64,000 bases of DNA from Butyricicoccus porcorum. Lineage in GTDB: Bacteria > Bacillota > Clostridia > Oscillospirales > Butyricicoccaceae. Each line of letters starts with the position of its first letter. The first letter of the stretch is position 1. The translations under genes were made by a program, and so were the position numbers. Below are positions 1 to 9,673 of the stretch, in pieces. The notes under the pieces were generated by a model. That model was not told the origin of the DNA and made no database searches. It was given only the letters and a program-made list of their open reading frames with translations. The stretch lies in the NCBI RefSeq assembly GCF_002157465.1, contig NZ_NHOC01000002.1, forward strand, positions 359,546 through 423,545. The letters are read 5' to 3'.

Positions 1-1
1 A

Positions 2-1354
2 AATCTGATCGAAATGCCGGAACACGAGCTGAATGGCGTGAAGGTTTGGGGGTATATTTCCAAGCCGCATGCGCCGCGTGCCAACCGCACGTATCAGCAT
101 TTCTTTGTCAACGGGCGGTTTGTCAAGTCCAAGCTGATTCAGGCGGCGATGGAGGAGGCCTACCGCAACAGCATGATTACGGGCAAGTATCCGTACGGCT
201 GTGTGTGCGTCCAGCTCCCACTGTCGCAGGTGGACGTCAATGTTCATCCGGCCAAGACAGAAGTGAAATTCGCACAGGAAAAACAGGTGTTCTCCGCAGT
301 CTATGCCGCATGCAAAAATGCATTGGCGGGCGACGACAATGTTCCGGAAATTCAGGCGAAGCCGGTGCGTCCGGCTGCCGCTGTGCCGCAGGAAAAGGCG
401 GAGCAGACGGTGCTTTCCGTGCCCAAAACAGAGGTGCATGAGCCGGCAGCGCCTGCCGTGTCGGCGGCACCGAAGGCGGTTTCCGGCGGGACGATGCACC
501 ATCCGCCCGCCTATCGTGCCACGGAACGGCCTGCACCGCGCAGCAGCGGATTTTTGCCGTTTGTCGATGTGGATGACCGCGACGAACAGGCGCTGCGCAT
601 GCCGCACGAGACAAAGAAACCGGCAAAAATCGATTTGTTTGCGCCTGAAATGCCCAAGGCACAGCAGCCGGTACAGACGGAACCGGTGTTTGCTGTGCCT
701 GAGGCAGAAGCAGAGAAGGCTGTACAGAGCATGCCGGAGCGGACAGAACCGAAGCAGGAGGAAGCCGAGCCGCTTGTTCCTGACCTGCCGTCCGCGCGCG
801 TCATCGGCAGCTGTTTTGAGACCTATATCCTTGCGGAGGACGCCGACGGGCTGATCCTGATCGACAAGCACGCTGCGCATGAGCGCATGCTGTTCAACCA
901 GCTGCGTGAAAAGGCGGACATTCCGACGCAGATGCTGCTGGCACCGGTCGTCGTCGATCTGTCCGGTGAGGAATATGCCGCAGTTTTGGATGGCATGGAA
1001 CAGATTCAGATGCTCGGCTTTGTCATGGAATCCTTCGGACAGCACAGCGTCGCGGTGCGCGAAGCGCCTGCTTATCTGGATGCGGGAGATATTCCCGTGA
1101 CGGTATCCGAAATGGCACAGAAGCTGATGGATCGGCGCACGCCTGTGCCTGACCGTCTGGATGACCTCATTCATACCGTGTCGTGCAAGGCCGCTATCAA
1201 GGCGGGCAGCAAGACAAGCATACAGGAAATGCAGTCGCTGTGCGACCGCGTGCTGTCCGACCCGGCTGTGACATGCTGTCCGCACGGCAGACCGGTGACC
1301 GTCCGCCTGACGAAATACGAGTTGGACAAGATGTTTAAGCGGGTGAACCAGTGA
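2..1354 (+). CDS. mutL: DNA mismatch repair protein MutL, 3' part (5' end outside window)
   Basis: Methyl-independent mismatch repair: MutL couples MutS recognition to strand incision. The reading frame is open from the first bases, so the N-terminal ATPase domain lies upstream of the window. What remains is the end of the ATPase/transducer region (FVNGRFVKS, VDVNVHPAKTEV), a long Ala/Pro/Glu-rich linker, and the C-terminal dimerisation/endonuclease domain. In that domain the metal-site motif reads DKHAAHE, with Asn where the family's second distal Glu would be; SCKAAIKAG, CPHGRP and a terminal MFKR are present, as in endonuclease-type MutL. The stop codon overlaps the miaA start (TGATG). Assignment is certain; retention of nuclease activity is probable but inferred. 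Confidence 0.96.
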   Translation, partial: NLIEMPEHELNGVKVWGYISKPHAPRANRTYQHFFVNGRFVKSKLIQAAMEEAYRNSMITGKYPYGCVCVQLPLSQVDVNVHPAKTEVKFAQEKQVFSAVYAACKNALAGDDNVPEIQAKPVRPAAAVPQEKAEQTVLSVPKTEVHEPAAPAVSAAPKAVSGGTMHHPPAYRATERPAPRSSGFLPFVDVDDRDEQALRMPHETKKPAKIDLFAPEMPKAQQPVQTEPVFAVPEAEAEKAVQSMPERTEPKQEEAEPLVPDLPSARVIGSCFETYILAEDADGLILIDKHAAHERMLFNQLREKADIPTQMLLAPVVVDLSGEEYAAVLDGMEQIQMLGFVMESFGQHSVAVREAPAYLDAGDIPVTVSEMAQKLMDRRTPVPDRLDDLIHTVSCKAAIKAGSKTSIQEMQSLCDRVLSDPAVTCCPHGRPVTVRLTKYELDKMFKRVNQ

Positions 1355-2343
1355 TGAAACCAAAGCTAATTTGTATTGCGGGCCCGACGGCATCGGGTAA
1401 GACAGCACTTTCGATTGCGCTGGCGAAGCAGCTGCACACCGAGATTATTTCCTCCGATTCCATGCAGCTGTATCGCGGCATGGACATCGGCACGGCAAAG
1501 CCGGATATGGCGGAGCGCGACGGTGTCGTGCACCATATGTTCGATGTCGCGGAGCCGGGTGAGGATTTTTCCGTGGCGCGATACCAGCAAATGGCAGATG
1601 CCTGCGCGCAGGATATCCTGTCGCGCGGGAAAATCCCGATTGTCTGCGGCGGCACTGGATTGTATCTCGATGCACTGATCGAGGGGAGCACCTTTTCCGG
1701 CGACGAGACCGACACGGCGGCGCGGGAGAAATACAACGCAATTGCACGCGAACAGGGAGCGCATGCGCTGCATGAAATGCTGCGCGCAGTCGATCCGGAG
1801 TCCGCTGAACGCATTCACGAAAACAATGTAAAGCGCGTCGTGCGCGCGCTCGAGGTCTATGCGCAGACCGGCATGACCATCGGTGAGCTGAATGCGCGCA
1901 ACAAACGACCGGAACCAAAATATGACGCAATCCTGTTCGGACTGTGTCCGACCGACCGACAGACGCTGTACGATCGCATTGACCGGCGTGTTGACCAGAT
2001 GGTCGAACTGGGACTGGTGGAAGAGGCGCGCCGTCTGTGGGAGGACGGCAGGCTGACCGGCACAGCAGGGCAGGCGATTGGCTATAAGGAACTGCTGCCA
2101 TACCTGCGCGGAGAAGCAGAGCTTGAGGCGTGTCTCGACACGCTCAAACGTGCCTCGCGCAATTACGCCAAGCGGCAGCTCACCTGGCTGCGGCGCGATA
2201 CCCGTGTCAACTGGCTGTATTACAATTCTCCCGATGAATTTTCCGCAATTCTCCAACAAGCGACAGAAATTTTGTCTGCCCGGGGTGTACCATATGAAAA
2301 GTATCTATACAACTCGGGAGGATTGCTCTATAATGAAAACTGA
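1354..2343 (+). CDS. miaA: tRNA dimethylallyltransferase
   Basis: Transfers a dimethylallyl group to N6 of A37 in tRNAs that read UNN codons, the first step of (ms2)i6A synthesis. The N-terminal P-loop GPTASGKT, the [16 protein letters not shown] segment and the GGTGLY motif are diagnostic; 329 residues is normal for the family. The ATG at 1354 overlaps the mutL stop; an in-frame GTG three bases earlier is the alternative start. mutL-miaA-hfq is a conserved order in Firmicutes and the genes are translationally coupled here, since hfq begins inside the miaA 3' end. Confidence 0.97.
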   Translation: MKPKLICIAGPTASGKTALSIALAKQLHTEIISSDSMQLYRGMDIGTAKPDMAERDGVVHHMFDVAEPGEDFSVARYQQMADACAQDILSRGKIPIVCGGTGLYLDALIEGSTFSGDETDTAAREKYNAIAREQGAHALHEMLRAVDPESAERIHENNVKRVVRALEVYAQTGMTIGELNARNKRPEPKYDAILFGLCPTDRQTLYDRIDRRVDQMVELGLVEEARRLWEDGRLTGTAGQAIGYKELLPYLRGEAELEACLDTLKRASRNYAKRQLTWLRRDTRVNWLYYNSPDEFSAILQQATEILSARGVPYEKYLYNSGGLLYNEN

Positions 2344-2578
2344 AATCAATTTACAGGACAACTTTTTGAACAAGGCACGGCAGGAAAAGGTTCCGCTGAC
2401 TGTCTTCCTGACCAATGGCTTCCAGCTTCGCGGCATTGTGCGTGGGTTCGATACATTTATCATCCTGTTTGACTGCGACGGCAAGCAGGAGATGATTTAC
2501 AAGCATGCGATTTCTACAGTGATACCGCAGCGCAGGCTGGATATGTCCGGCGGACGGAGGGAAACAGCGACAGCATAA
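2333..2578 (+). CDS. hfq: RNA chaperone Hfq
   Basis: Small 81-residue Sm-like protein that forms a hexameric ring binding small RNAs and A-rich RNA. Sm1 residues are visible ([20 protein letters not shown], then [14 protein letters not shown]), as is the Sm2 signature YKHAIST. The ATG at 2333 follows a GGGAGG at 2316-2321 and lies inside the last codons of miaA, overlapping by 11 bp. The short, non-acidic C-terminal tail is typical of Gram-positive Hfq. Confidence 0.96.
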   Translation: MKTEINLQDNFLNKARQEKVPLTVFLTNGFQLRGIVRGFDTFIILFDCDGKQEMIYKHAISTVIPQRRLDMSGGRRETATA

Positions 2579-2606
2579 CCCGAACTGCCGATAGGAGTAG
2601 CTTTCT

Positions 2607-3890
2607 ATGGCATTCAAATGGCCTCCGTTTTCACGGAGAAATTCCGCAAAAGAGCCGAACCGCGTGTGGCGGATCGGAAAAATAAAAATCAATAAAACGC
2701 TCCGCATGCCGATTATTGTTTTCGCGCTGATTCTGGTTTACAGTGCGGTCAGCTTTGTGGTCAACCACTACAATCCGGTCAGAACAACATCGGCAATCCA
2801 GCTGACGATGGATGATTCGTTTTCAACGACAGGATATTTTATCCGCGATGAAAACATCATTGATATTGCGGAGGGCGACACAGTGGAATATAATTATTCC
2901 GAGGGCGATAAGGTCGCAAAGGGAGCTTCGCTCGTCACGGAATATAAGGATGAGGATGCACTGACGGTCAGCCGCGAGCTGAAAAATATACGCGACAACA
3001 TCGAGCAGCTGGAAACACTGCGCACGATGTCGTCGACGAGCACCAATTCCAGCCAGCTCAATCAGAAAATCATTGCGCAGATGAATGCCATCAGCAGCGA
3101 GGCGGAAGGCGCGTCGCTGGGACAGCTTGCTTCACTCACCTCGGAGCTGCGTCAGCTCGCGCTCAAGAGCGGCTCGCTGGAGGACGGAAGCGATGACATT
3201 GACGCAGAGATTGCAAGCCTGGAATCGCAGGCGGAATCTCTGGAGGAACGGCTGGAAGGCAAGACCTCCGAGATTACCTCGCCGTATGCGGGATATTTCT
3301 GCGAGTCGGTGGATGGTTATGAAGAAGTGCTCACACCGGATGTGGTCGATGACCTCACGCTGTCCGGGCTGGACAAGCTGGTGGACAAAAAGAAATCCGC
3401 AGCATCTGACAAGGGCAAAATTGTCTCCAGCTATACGTGGTATTTTGCCGCACGGGTGTCAGATACAGATGCACAGCATCTGACGCAGGGCAAAACGGTG
3501 GAGCTGCGCTTTGCGCAGGTCAGTCAGGATGTGCAGGCAACCGTCGCGTCAATCCGTGACGATGCGGACAGCGAGGATACACTGGTCATCTTCCAGTCTC
3601 AGGATATGAATGAGGATCTCATTTCCATGCGCAAACAGGTCGCAACGGTCGTTGTGGCGTCTTATTCCGGCCTCAAGGTTCCAAAATCCGCCGTCCGCAT
3701 GCAGGATGACGAAATGGGTGTCTATGTCCTGTCCAACGATGTGGCACGATACAAGAAGATTGAGCCACTGTTTGAAGGCGAGGAATTTTATATTGTCGAG
3801 CAGAATGTAACCGGAAATGATTCTCTGGTTGCGGGCGACGACATCATTGTGGAAGCAAAAGATTTGGATGACAAGAAGGTAATGAAATGA
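2607..3890 (+). CDS. HlyD-family membrane-anchored adaptor-like protein
   Basis: 427 residues. A basic N-terminal stretch (about 1-35) precedes one transmembrane segment (about 37-52, IIVFALILVYSAVSFVV). Then come a barrel-sandwich half, a Gln/Glu/Ser-rich coiled-coil region (about 115-225), the second barrel half and a beta-barrel ending in VPKSAV plus a YVLSNDVARYKKIEP strand, as in HlyD/efflux adaptor subunits. No cognate transporter lies nearby. It sits instead between hfq and yggS-sepF-divIVA, a position that suggests a cell-envelope or division-associated role; that is inference. GGAG precedes the ATG, and the last codons overlap yggS (ATGA). Confidence 0.78.
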   Translation: MAFKWPPFSRRNSAKEPNRVWRIGKIKINKTLRMPIIVFALILVYSAVSFVVNHYNPVRTTSAIQLTMDDSFSTTGYFIRDENIIDIAEGDTVEYNYSEGDKVAKGASLVTEYKDEDALTVSRELKNIRDNIEQLETLRTMSSTSTNSSQLNQKIIAQMNAISSEAEGASLGQLASLTSELRQLALKSGSLEDGSDDIDAEIASLESQAESLEERLEGKTSEITSPYAGYFCESVDGYEEVLTPDVVDDLTLSGLDKLVDKKKSAASDKGKIVSSYTWYFAARVSDTDAQHLTQGKTVELRFAQVSQDVQATVASIRDDADSEDTLVIFQSQDMNEDLISMRKQVATVVVASYSGLKVPKSAVRMQDDEMGVYVLSNDVARYKKIEPLFEGEEFYIVEQNVTGNDSLVAGDDIIVEAKDLDDKKVMK

Positions 3891-4597
3891 CAGAGGAAGA
3901 ACGCAGGCAGATTGAAGAAAAGGTTGCGCAGGCACGGGAGCGCATTGCAGAGGCCGCAGCTGCGGCCGGACGCCGTCCGGAGGATATTACGCTGGTAGCG
4001 GCGACCAAAATGAACGACGCGGACCGCGTGCGCGCGGCGATTGCGGCGGGCGTGGATGTATGCGGCGAAAACCGCGTGCAGGAGCTGCTGGAAAAGTATG
4101 AACAGCACGCGTATGACGGATGCCCGCTGCATTTTATCGGCACGCTTCAGACCAACAAGGTCAAATATCTCATCGGCAAGGTCTCACTGATCGAATCCGT
4201 CAGCTCGCTCAAGCTGGCGCGCGTCATCGATAAAGAGGCGGAAAAGGCAGGAATCCGTCAGGATATCCTGCTGGAGGTCAACATCGGCAGGGAGGAGAGC
4301 AAGCTGGGCATTGATCCGGATGAGCTGTTTTCTGTTACCGAGCAAATTGCCGAATTGGAGCATGTCCGTGTTCGCGGTTTGATGGCAATTCCACCAAAAC
4401 CGCAGCCAAATCAAGAAAAAACTCTTTATTTCGACAGAATGTCCAAACTATTTATTGACATATCGGCGAAAAAATACGATAATATTACCATGGACTGCTT
4501 GTCGATGGGAATGAGTGCCGACTATACAGAGGCAATTTCCTGTGGGGCAACCATCGTCCGGCTGGGTACGGCTATTTTTGGCGCCCGCCATTATTGA
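3887..4597 (+). CDS. YggS/PROSC family pyridoxal-phosphate homeostasis protein
   Basis: 236-residue single-domain alanine-racemase-fold PLP-binding protein thought to buffer free PLP and affect amino-acid/keto-acid balance. The PLP lysine is Lys41 in LVAATKMN, followed by the family-typical GENRVQE, FIGTLQTNKVKYL and a C-terminal LSMGMS...RLGTAIFG phosphate-binding stretch. It overlaps the preceding gene by 4 bp and lies just upstream of sepF, the order seen in many Firmicutes and Cyanobacteria (yggS-sepF-yggT). Confidence 0.95.
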   Translation: MTEEERRQIEEKVAQARERIAEAAAAAGRRPEDITLVAATKMNDADRVRAAIAAGVDVCGENRVQELLEKYEQHAYDGCPLHFIGTLQTNKVKYLIGKVSLIESVSSLKLARVIDKEAEKAGIRQDILLEVNIGREESKLGIDPDELFSVTEQIAELEHVRVRGLMAIPPKPQPNQEKTLYFDRMSKLFIDISAKKYDNITMDCLSMGMSADYTEAISCGATIVRLGTAIFGARHY

Positions 4598-4637
4598 TAT
4601 ATTTGGAAGAATTGTTCCATTCAGGAGGAAGCAGAAA

Positions 4638-5126
4638 ATGGGATTAGTGAATGACTTCAAGCGCTGGGTGAGCGGAGAAGTGGACGACGACGACTTTGAT
4701 CTGGACGACGAGACCATGGAGTCCACAGAGCCGGAGGAACCGTCTTATTACAGCCGCCCGGAGTCTGCTGCATCCGCGCCGGTTGAGGCGGCGCACACGC
4801 AGGTTCAGCCGCGCAGAAATAATAGAGTCGTCAACATCAGTGCAACGACCCGGCTGGCCGTCGTGCTGGTGAAGGCCGATCAGTTCAACAATGTTGCCGA
4901 TATCGCCGACCATCTCAAAAATAAGATGACGGTTGTGCTGAATCTTGAGTCGACCGACAAGGAAGTTTCCAAGCGTATGCTCGATTTCCTCAGCGGTGTT
5001 ACCTATGCCATTGAGGGCAAGATCAAGCGCGTTGCGAGCAACACATATCTGATTACGCCTTTGGATGTTGAAATTGTCGGCGATGACCTCATCAGTGAGC
5101 TGGAAAACAGCGGCATGAAATTATGA
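4638..5126 (+). CDS. sepF: Cell division protein SepF
   Basis: 162-residue FtsZ-ring membrane anchor. The N terminus is an amphipathic membrane-targeting helix (MGLVNDFKRWVSG), followed by an acidic, Ser/Glu-rich linker and the SepF core (about 75-155: VVNISATTRLAVVLVKADQFNNV, LESTDKEVSKRMLDFLSG), which polymerises into arcs. The ATG at 4638 is preceded by AGGAGGAAG; upstream in-frame ATGs fall inside yggS and lack a ribosome-binding site. Members of this size usually work with FtsA/FtsZ, which are not in the window. Confidence 0.95.
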   Translation: MGLVNDFKRWVSGEVDDDDFDLDDETMESTEPEEPSYYSRPESAASAPVEAAHTQVQPRRNNRVVNISATTRLAVVLVKADQFNNVADIADHLKNKMTVVLNLESTDKEVSKRMLDFLSGVTYAIEGKIKRVASNTYLITPLDVEIVGDDLISELENSGMKL

Positions 5127-5163
5127 TTGCTGCTCTCCGGCCAGAGAGTAGGATAGTGCTGAT

Positions 5164-5427
5164 ATGATTATAGTTTACTTGACAATTAGGCTGCTCAGTC
5201 TGCTGCAATGGCTGCTTGTGTTCCGGGCGATTGCCTCGTGGTTCCCGCAGGTGCAGAGCTCGCGCATCGGAGAGCTGCTGTATGCAGTTACCGAGCCGAT
5301 GATTGCGCCCTGCCGCAGTTTTCTCAGCCGGTTTCGCTCGCTTCGTACCATGCCGCTGGACTTTTCGACGCTCTTGGCGTTTGTCATTCTGGCCATGGCG
5401 CAGAGTCTGCTGTACGCATTGTATTGA
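5164..5427 (+). CDS. YggT family membrane protein
   Basis: 87-residue protein with two hydrophobic segments (IIVYLTIRLLSLLQWLLVF near the N terminus and FSTLLAFVILAMAQSLLYAL at the C terminus) and the family motif RAIASWFPQV between them. YggT proteins recur beside sepF and divIVA; a role in membrane organisation at division sites is suspected, but no biochemical function is known to me. It follows sepF by 37 bp and is in the same transcription unit. Confidence 0.9.
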   Translation: MIIVYLTIRLLSLLQWLLVFRAIASWFPQVQSSRIGELLYAVTEPMIAPCRSFLSRFRSLRTMPLDFSTLLAFVILAMAQSLLYALY

Positions 5428-5526
5428 TTGCTGATTCGCACAGATTTTATTCGGCCGGGTTTTCTGCCCGGCCATTTTCCAGTTATTCTCCGCCAGTCGT
5501 GTGCTGCCGGATTTCAGGAGGTCAAC

Positions 5527-6249
5527 ATGTTAAGTTCCAGGGAATTGCGGGAGTACTCCATTGAAAAGGCCGTCTTTGGCGGATATGATACCAAAAGCGT
5601 GGATTCGCTGCTGGATCAGGCGGCAGACGATATGGAGGCGCTGGAAAAGGAAAATGCAGAGCTGCGGGCAAAGCTCAAGGTTCTGGTGGACAAAATCGAG
5701 GAATACCGCAGGGTTGAAAGCGGCATCCGTCAGGCGCTGATGACGGCGCAGAATGTGGCGGAGCAGACGACGAGAAAGGCAACGGATGAATCCGAGGAGC
5801 TGCTCAGCCGTGCGCGGGCACAGGCAGAGCAGATGAAAGCGGATGCGTCCAGCCAGTGCGAGGCAGTGATTCGACAGTATCAGATTCAGGCCTCACAGGA
5901 GCAGGCGCGCCTGCGTCTGGCACAGCGCGAGTGTGCGGCGTTTATCGATAAGATGACGCGCGCCTTCCGCGAGCAGAGCGAGCGCATTGCGTCCATACCC
6001 GAACAGGTTGGTCTGGAATTTACTTCGATTTCCGGACAGACTGTACAGAGCGAAACATTGGAAAGCCATGTGGAGGGTCCGGCGGAGCCGGCAGTTCCGC
6101 CGCGTGAGCAGCATACCTCCGGAACAGAGATTCCGGACGATATTTTGAAGATATTTGCCGATGCATCCCATGCCTCCCGCAAAAACGGCATGGAGGAGAC
6201 CCAGTTCACCGTAGAGGTGAGCGGCTCTCAGGCAGGCGCAGATACATAA
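5527..6249 (+). CDS. DivIVA-domain protein
   Basis: 240 residues. The N terminus (LSSRELREYSIEKAVFGGYDTKSVDSLLD) is the DivIVA/GpsB lipid-binding fold that senses negative membrane curvature; residues about 35-155 form a long coiled coil rich in Glu/Gln/Ala; the C terminus is a divergent, low-complexity tail. The ATG at 5527 is chosen because a perfect AGGAGG lies at 5515-5522; frame extension upstream has no ribosome-binding site. Probably a polar or septal scaffold working with SepF, by family knowledge. Confidence 0.92.
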   Translation: MLSSRELREYSIEKAVFGGYDTKSVDSLLDQAADDMEALEKENAELRAKLKVLVDKIEEYRRVESGIRQALMTAQNVAEQTTRKATDESEELLSRARAQAEQMKADASSQCEAVIRQYQIQASQEQARLRLAQRECAAFIDKMTRAFREQSERIASIPEQVGLEFTSISGQTVQSETLESHVEGPAEPAVPPREQHTSGTEIPDDILKIFADASHASRKNGMEETQFTVEVSGSQAGADT

Positions 6250-6346
6250 CCCTTGACGATAAACAGCGTCAGCTGTTTGCGATATAGAGATGCCGCCCGT
6301 TGGCGGTTGGCGATTTGACGCCAGAGTTAGAAAGGAGTACGGTTCA

Positions 6347-9133
6347 ATGCCGCAGGACTACAACAAGACAATCCATCTTCCCAAGACTGATTTCCCGATG
6401 CGCGCGGGTCTTCCCAAGCGCGAGCCGGAGTTTTTGGCGAAGTGGGAAGAGGATCATATTTATGATACATTGATGAAGAAAAACGAGGGCAAGCCCCTGT
6501 TTATTCTGCATGATGGCCCTCCGTATGCAAACGGTAATCTGCATCTGGGTCACGCCCTCAATAAGATCCTCAAGGACTTTATCATCCGCTATAAGAATAT
6601 GACCGGTTACAAGGCACCGTATGTTCCGGGCTGGGATACGCACGGCCTGCCGATTGAGCGTCAGGCGATTGCCGCGTTTGGTCTGGATCGCCATAAGGTC
6701 AGCAATAAGGAGTTCTGCGAGAAGTGTAAGGAATTCGCACTGGAGCATGTCAATACGCAGCGCGAGCAGTTTAAGCGCCTCGGCGTTGTAGGCGATTGGG
6801 AACATCCGTACCTGACGCTGACCAATGACTTCGTTGCAAAGCAGATCGAGGTCTTCGGCGAGATGGCGAAGAAGGGCTATATCTACAAGGGCCTGAAGCC
6901 GGTTTACTGGTGCCCGCACGACGAGACCGCACTGGCAGAGGCGGAGATCGAATATAAGGACGCAACCTGTGAGTCTATTTACGTCAAGTTCGCCGTAAAG
7001 GACGACAAGGGCAAGATCAGTGCGATTCTTGGCACCACTGAGAACGTCTATTTCGTTATTTGGACGACGACGACCTGGACGCTGCCGGGCAACCTCGCCA
7101 TTTCCGTCAATCCGTACTTTGAATATTCGTTTGTCAAGGTTCCGAATGGTGAGATTTACGTTCTGGCAACCGACCTGATTCCGTCTGTTGCGGCGGCTGC
7201 CGGCATTGAATCCTATGAAATCGTCGGCACGATTCAGGGCTCTGAACTGGAATATATCACCACCCAGCATCCGCTGATGGATCGCGAGTCGCTCGTCATC
7301 GTCGGCGAGCATGTCACGCTGGACGCCGGTACCGGCTGCGTTCATACCGCACCGGGCTTCGGTGCAGACGACTTTATTGTCTGCCAGAAATATCCGGAGA
7401 TCCCGATGATTGTTCCGGTGGACAGCAAGGGCTATGCAACTGAGGATGCAGGTAAATATGCCGGCATGTACTATGAAAAGACCAATCCGGTCATTCTGGA
7501 AGACCTCAAGGAGCAGGGCGCGCTGCTGGCTGTCGAGACCATTGAACATTCCTATCCGCATTGCTGGAGATGTAAGAACCCGATCATCTTCCGTGCGACC
7601 GAGCAGTGGTTCTGCTCTGTCGACGCGATGAAGGATGATGCAGTCAAGGCCTGCCATGACATTCAGTGGATTCCGGCATGGGGCGAGGATCGCATGACCT
7701 CTATGATTCTGGAGCGCTCTGACTGGTGCATCTCCCGTCAGCGCACCTGGGGCGTACCGATCCCGATCTTCTTCTGCAAGAAGTGCGGCAAGCCGATTGT
7801 CAACGAGAAGACCATCAAGCTGGTTGCCGACCTGTTCCGTGAACACGGCACGAGCGCATGGTTCGATATGGACGCGAGCGAGATCCTGACCGACGACATC
7901 AAGTGCGAGTGCGGCTGTGGCGAATTCACCAAGGAAACCGACACGATGGATGTCTGGTTCGACTCCGGTTCCAGCCACGCGGCTGTTATGGATGAGCGCG
8001 ACGATCTGACTTATCCGGCTGACGTCTATCTGGAAGGCAACGACCAGTACCGCGGTTGGTTCCAGTCGTCTATGCTGACCGCCATTGCGACCAAGGGCAC
8101 CGCTCCGTATAAGACGGTCATCACCCACGGCATGATTGTCGATGAGGAGCGCCAGAAGATGTCCAAGTCCAAGGGCAACGGTATGAGCCCGCAGGAAATT
8201 ACCAAGGAATACGGTGCAGATATCCTGCGTCTGTGGGTTTCTTCTGCGGATTACCGCGTTGATATGAAGATTTCCAAGAAGATGTTCAAGCAGCTGTCGC
8301 AGAACTATCTCAAGATCCGCAACACCGCGCGTTACATCATGGGCAATCTGGACGGCTTCACTGTCGATCAGATGGTACCGTATGACCAGATGCTCGAGCT
8401 GGATCAGTGGGCGCTGATGAAGTGCAACGATCTGGTTGGCCGCGTTCGTGCTGCATATGACAGCTATGAGTTCCACACCGTTACGCACGCGATTCACAAC
8501 TTCTGCGTTGTTGATATGTCCAACTTCTATCTGGACGTCATTAAGGATCGCCTGTACTGTGACGAAGGCCTGAGCCGTCTGTCCGCACAGACTGCGATTT
8601 ACCGCATTCTGGATGCACTGGTTCGCATGATTGCACCGATCCTCTGCTTTACCGCCGATGAAATTTGGCATGCAATGCCGCATCAGCAGGGTGACGATCT
8701 GGACAATGTCCTGTTCAACGACATGCCGTCCTACGACGAGTCGCTGGCATTTGATGAAGCGGCTATGATTAAGTGGGAAAAGATCATCGCAGTTCGCGAC
8801 GATGTCAATAAGGCATTGGAGCAGGCGCGCGGTGCAAAGCTGATCGGCAAGCCGCTGGAGGCAAAGGTTGTCATCACTGCGTCTGACGCAGGAAAGGAAT
8901 TCCTGGACAGCTGTGGTCAGGATCTGGCAAAGCTGTGCATTGTTTCCGCTGTCTCTGTCCAGAGCGGCGAAGGCGAGGGCGACGATTACGAAGCACTCGG
9001 CGGCATCAAGATTGCAGTCAGCCGCATGGAGGGCGAGAAGTGTGCCCGCTGCTGGATTTATGATCCGACGGTCGGTGAAAATGCAGAGCATCCGTGCCTG
9101 TGCGCACGCTGCGCTTCTGTAATCAGCCGATAA
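6347..9133 (+). CDS. ileS: Isoleucine--tRNA ligase
   Basis: 928-residue class I synthetase. The Rossmann-fold signatures are HLGHALNK (HIGH) near residue 65 and KMSKS near 605. Between them lies the large CP1 editing domain that hydrolyses Val-tRNA(Ile). The C terminus has a zinc knuckle (CARCW...CLCARC), as in bacterial-type IleRS. The ATG at 6347 follows AAAGGAG at 6331-6337. The 97-bp leader shows no T-box, unusual for a Firmicute ileS; transcription probably continues from divIVA. Codon use is strongly biased, as expected for a highly expressed gene. Confidence 0.97.
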   Translation: MPQDYNKTIHLPKTDFPMRAGLPKREPEFLAKWEEDHIYDTLMKKNEGKPLFILHDGPPYANGNLHLGHALNKILKDFIIRYKNMTGYKAPYVPGWDTHGLPIERQAIAAFGLDRHKVSNKEFCEKCKEFALEHVNTQREQFKRLGVVGDWEHPYLTLTNDFVAKQIEVFGEMAKKGYIYKGLKPVYWCPHDETALAEAEIEYKDATCESIYVKFAVKDDKGKISAILGTTENVYFVIWTTTTWTLPGNLAISVNPYFEYSFVKVPNGEIYVLATDLIPSVAAAAGIESYEIVGTIQGSELEYITTQHPLMDRESLVIVGEHVTLDAGTGCVHTAPGFGADDFIVCQKYPEIPMIVPVDSKGYATEDAGKYAGMYYEKTNPVILEDLKEQGALLAVETIEHSYPHCWRCKNPIIFRATEQWFCSVDAMKDDAVKACHDIQWIPAWGEDRMTSMILERSDWCISRQRTWGVPIPIFFCKKCGKPIVNEKTIKLVADLFREHGTSAWFDMDASEILTDDIKCECGCGEFTKETDTMDVWFDSGSSHAAVMDERDDLTYPADVYLEGNDQYRGWFQSSMLTAIATKGTAPYKTVITHGMIVDEERQKMSKSKGNGMSPQEITKEYGADILRLWVSSADYRVDMKISKKMFKQLSQNYLKIRNTARYIMGNLDGFTVDQMVPYDQMLELDQWALMKCNDLVGRVRAAYDSYEFHTVTHAIHNFCVVDMSNFYLDVIKDRLYCDEGLSRLSAQTAIYRILDALVRMIAPILCFTADEIWHAMPHQQGDDLDNVLFNDMPSYDESLAFDEAAMIKWEKIIAVRDDVNKALEQARGAKLIGKPLEAKVVITASDAGKEFLDSCGQDLAKLCIVSAVSVQSGEGEGDDYEALGGIKIAVSRMEGEKCARCWIYDPTVGENAEHPCLCARCASVISR

Positions 9134-9149
9134 TTTTATCAGACACGCT

Positions 9150-9182
9150 GAGGCAGAGGGTGCGTCCTCTGCCTCATTTTTT
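9150..9182 (+). terminator. Rho-independent terminator after ileS
   Basis: A 10-bp stem (GAGGCAGAGG at 9150-9159 pairing with CCTCTGCCTC at 9166-9175), a 6-nt loop and a following run of T. It separates ileS from lspA, whose ribosome-binding site follows within 15 bp, so some readthrough into lspA is possible. Confidence 0.85.
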
Positions 9183-9199
9183 GAAAGGGGGCGTTCCCG

Positions 9200-9673
9200 A
9201 TGACGATTCTGATGACGCTGCTGGCGGTGCTCGCCATGGTTCTGGTCGATCAGGTTGTCAAATACTGGGCTGTTACGGTGCTGGCACCGATCGGCAGCAT
9301 TCCACTGATCCCGGGCATTTTGCAGCTCACTTATGTGGAAAACCGCGGTGCGGCATTCAGCTTGCTGGAAAATCAGATCTGGCTGTTTGTGCTGCTCGCA
9401 GCGGCTGTTGTAGGCGCGATTGTCTACGCGTTCCGCAAAAACCTGATACAGAATACATGGGGTAAGATCAGCCTGCTGATTATCTGTGCAGGTGCGGTCG
9501 GCAATGTCATTGACCGCATTGTACACCACTATGTTGTGGATATGATTGAAGTTCTGTTTATCCACTTCCCAGTGTTTAACATTGCGGATATTTATGTCAC
9601 GGTCGGTGTGGTTATGTTCGCCATTTATTACCTGTTCCAGCACAAGGATTCGGACGAAACGGAGCGCGAATGA
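9200..9673 (+). CDS. lspA: Lipoprotein signal peptidase (signal peptidase II)
   Basis: 157-residue integral membrane aspartyl protease that removes signal peptides from prolipoproteins after diacylglyceryl modification. Four transmembrane helices are readable; the catalytic aspartates are Asp105 (GNVIDR) and Asp130 (FNIADIYV), and the conserved ENRGAAFS loop is present. A plausible substrate is the lipoprotein encoded at 62,678. The ATG follows GAAAGGGGG. It overlaps the pseudouridine synthase gene downstream by 4 bp, the usual lspA-rluD pairing. Confidence 0.96.
   Translation: MTILMTLLAVLAMVLVDQVVKYWAVTVLAPIGSIPLIPGILQLTYVENRGAAFSLLENQIWLFVLLAAAVVGAIVYAFRKNLIQNTWGKISLLIICAGAVGNVIDRIVHHYVVDMIEVLFIHFPVFNIADIYVTVGVVMFAIYYLFQHKDSDETERE

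Noticed and set aside
2607-3890. HlyD gene as part of a secretion system
   Set aside because: No ABC transporter or toxin gene nearby; kept as a generic HlyD-family adaptor.
6250-6346. T-box riboswitch before ileS
   Set aside because: The leader is only 97 bp and lacks the conserved T-box antiterminator core (AGGGTGGnACCGCG-like); nothing resembling a specifier loop was found.
6344-9643. 1099-codon open frame antisense to ileS and lspA
   Set aside because: Shadow of the strongly biased ileS codon use; no ribosome-binding site, no protein family, and it crosses a proven terminator.
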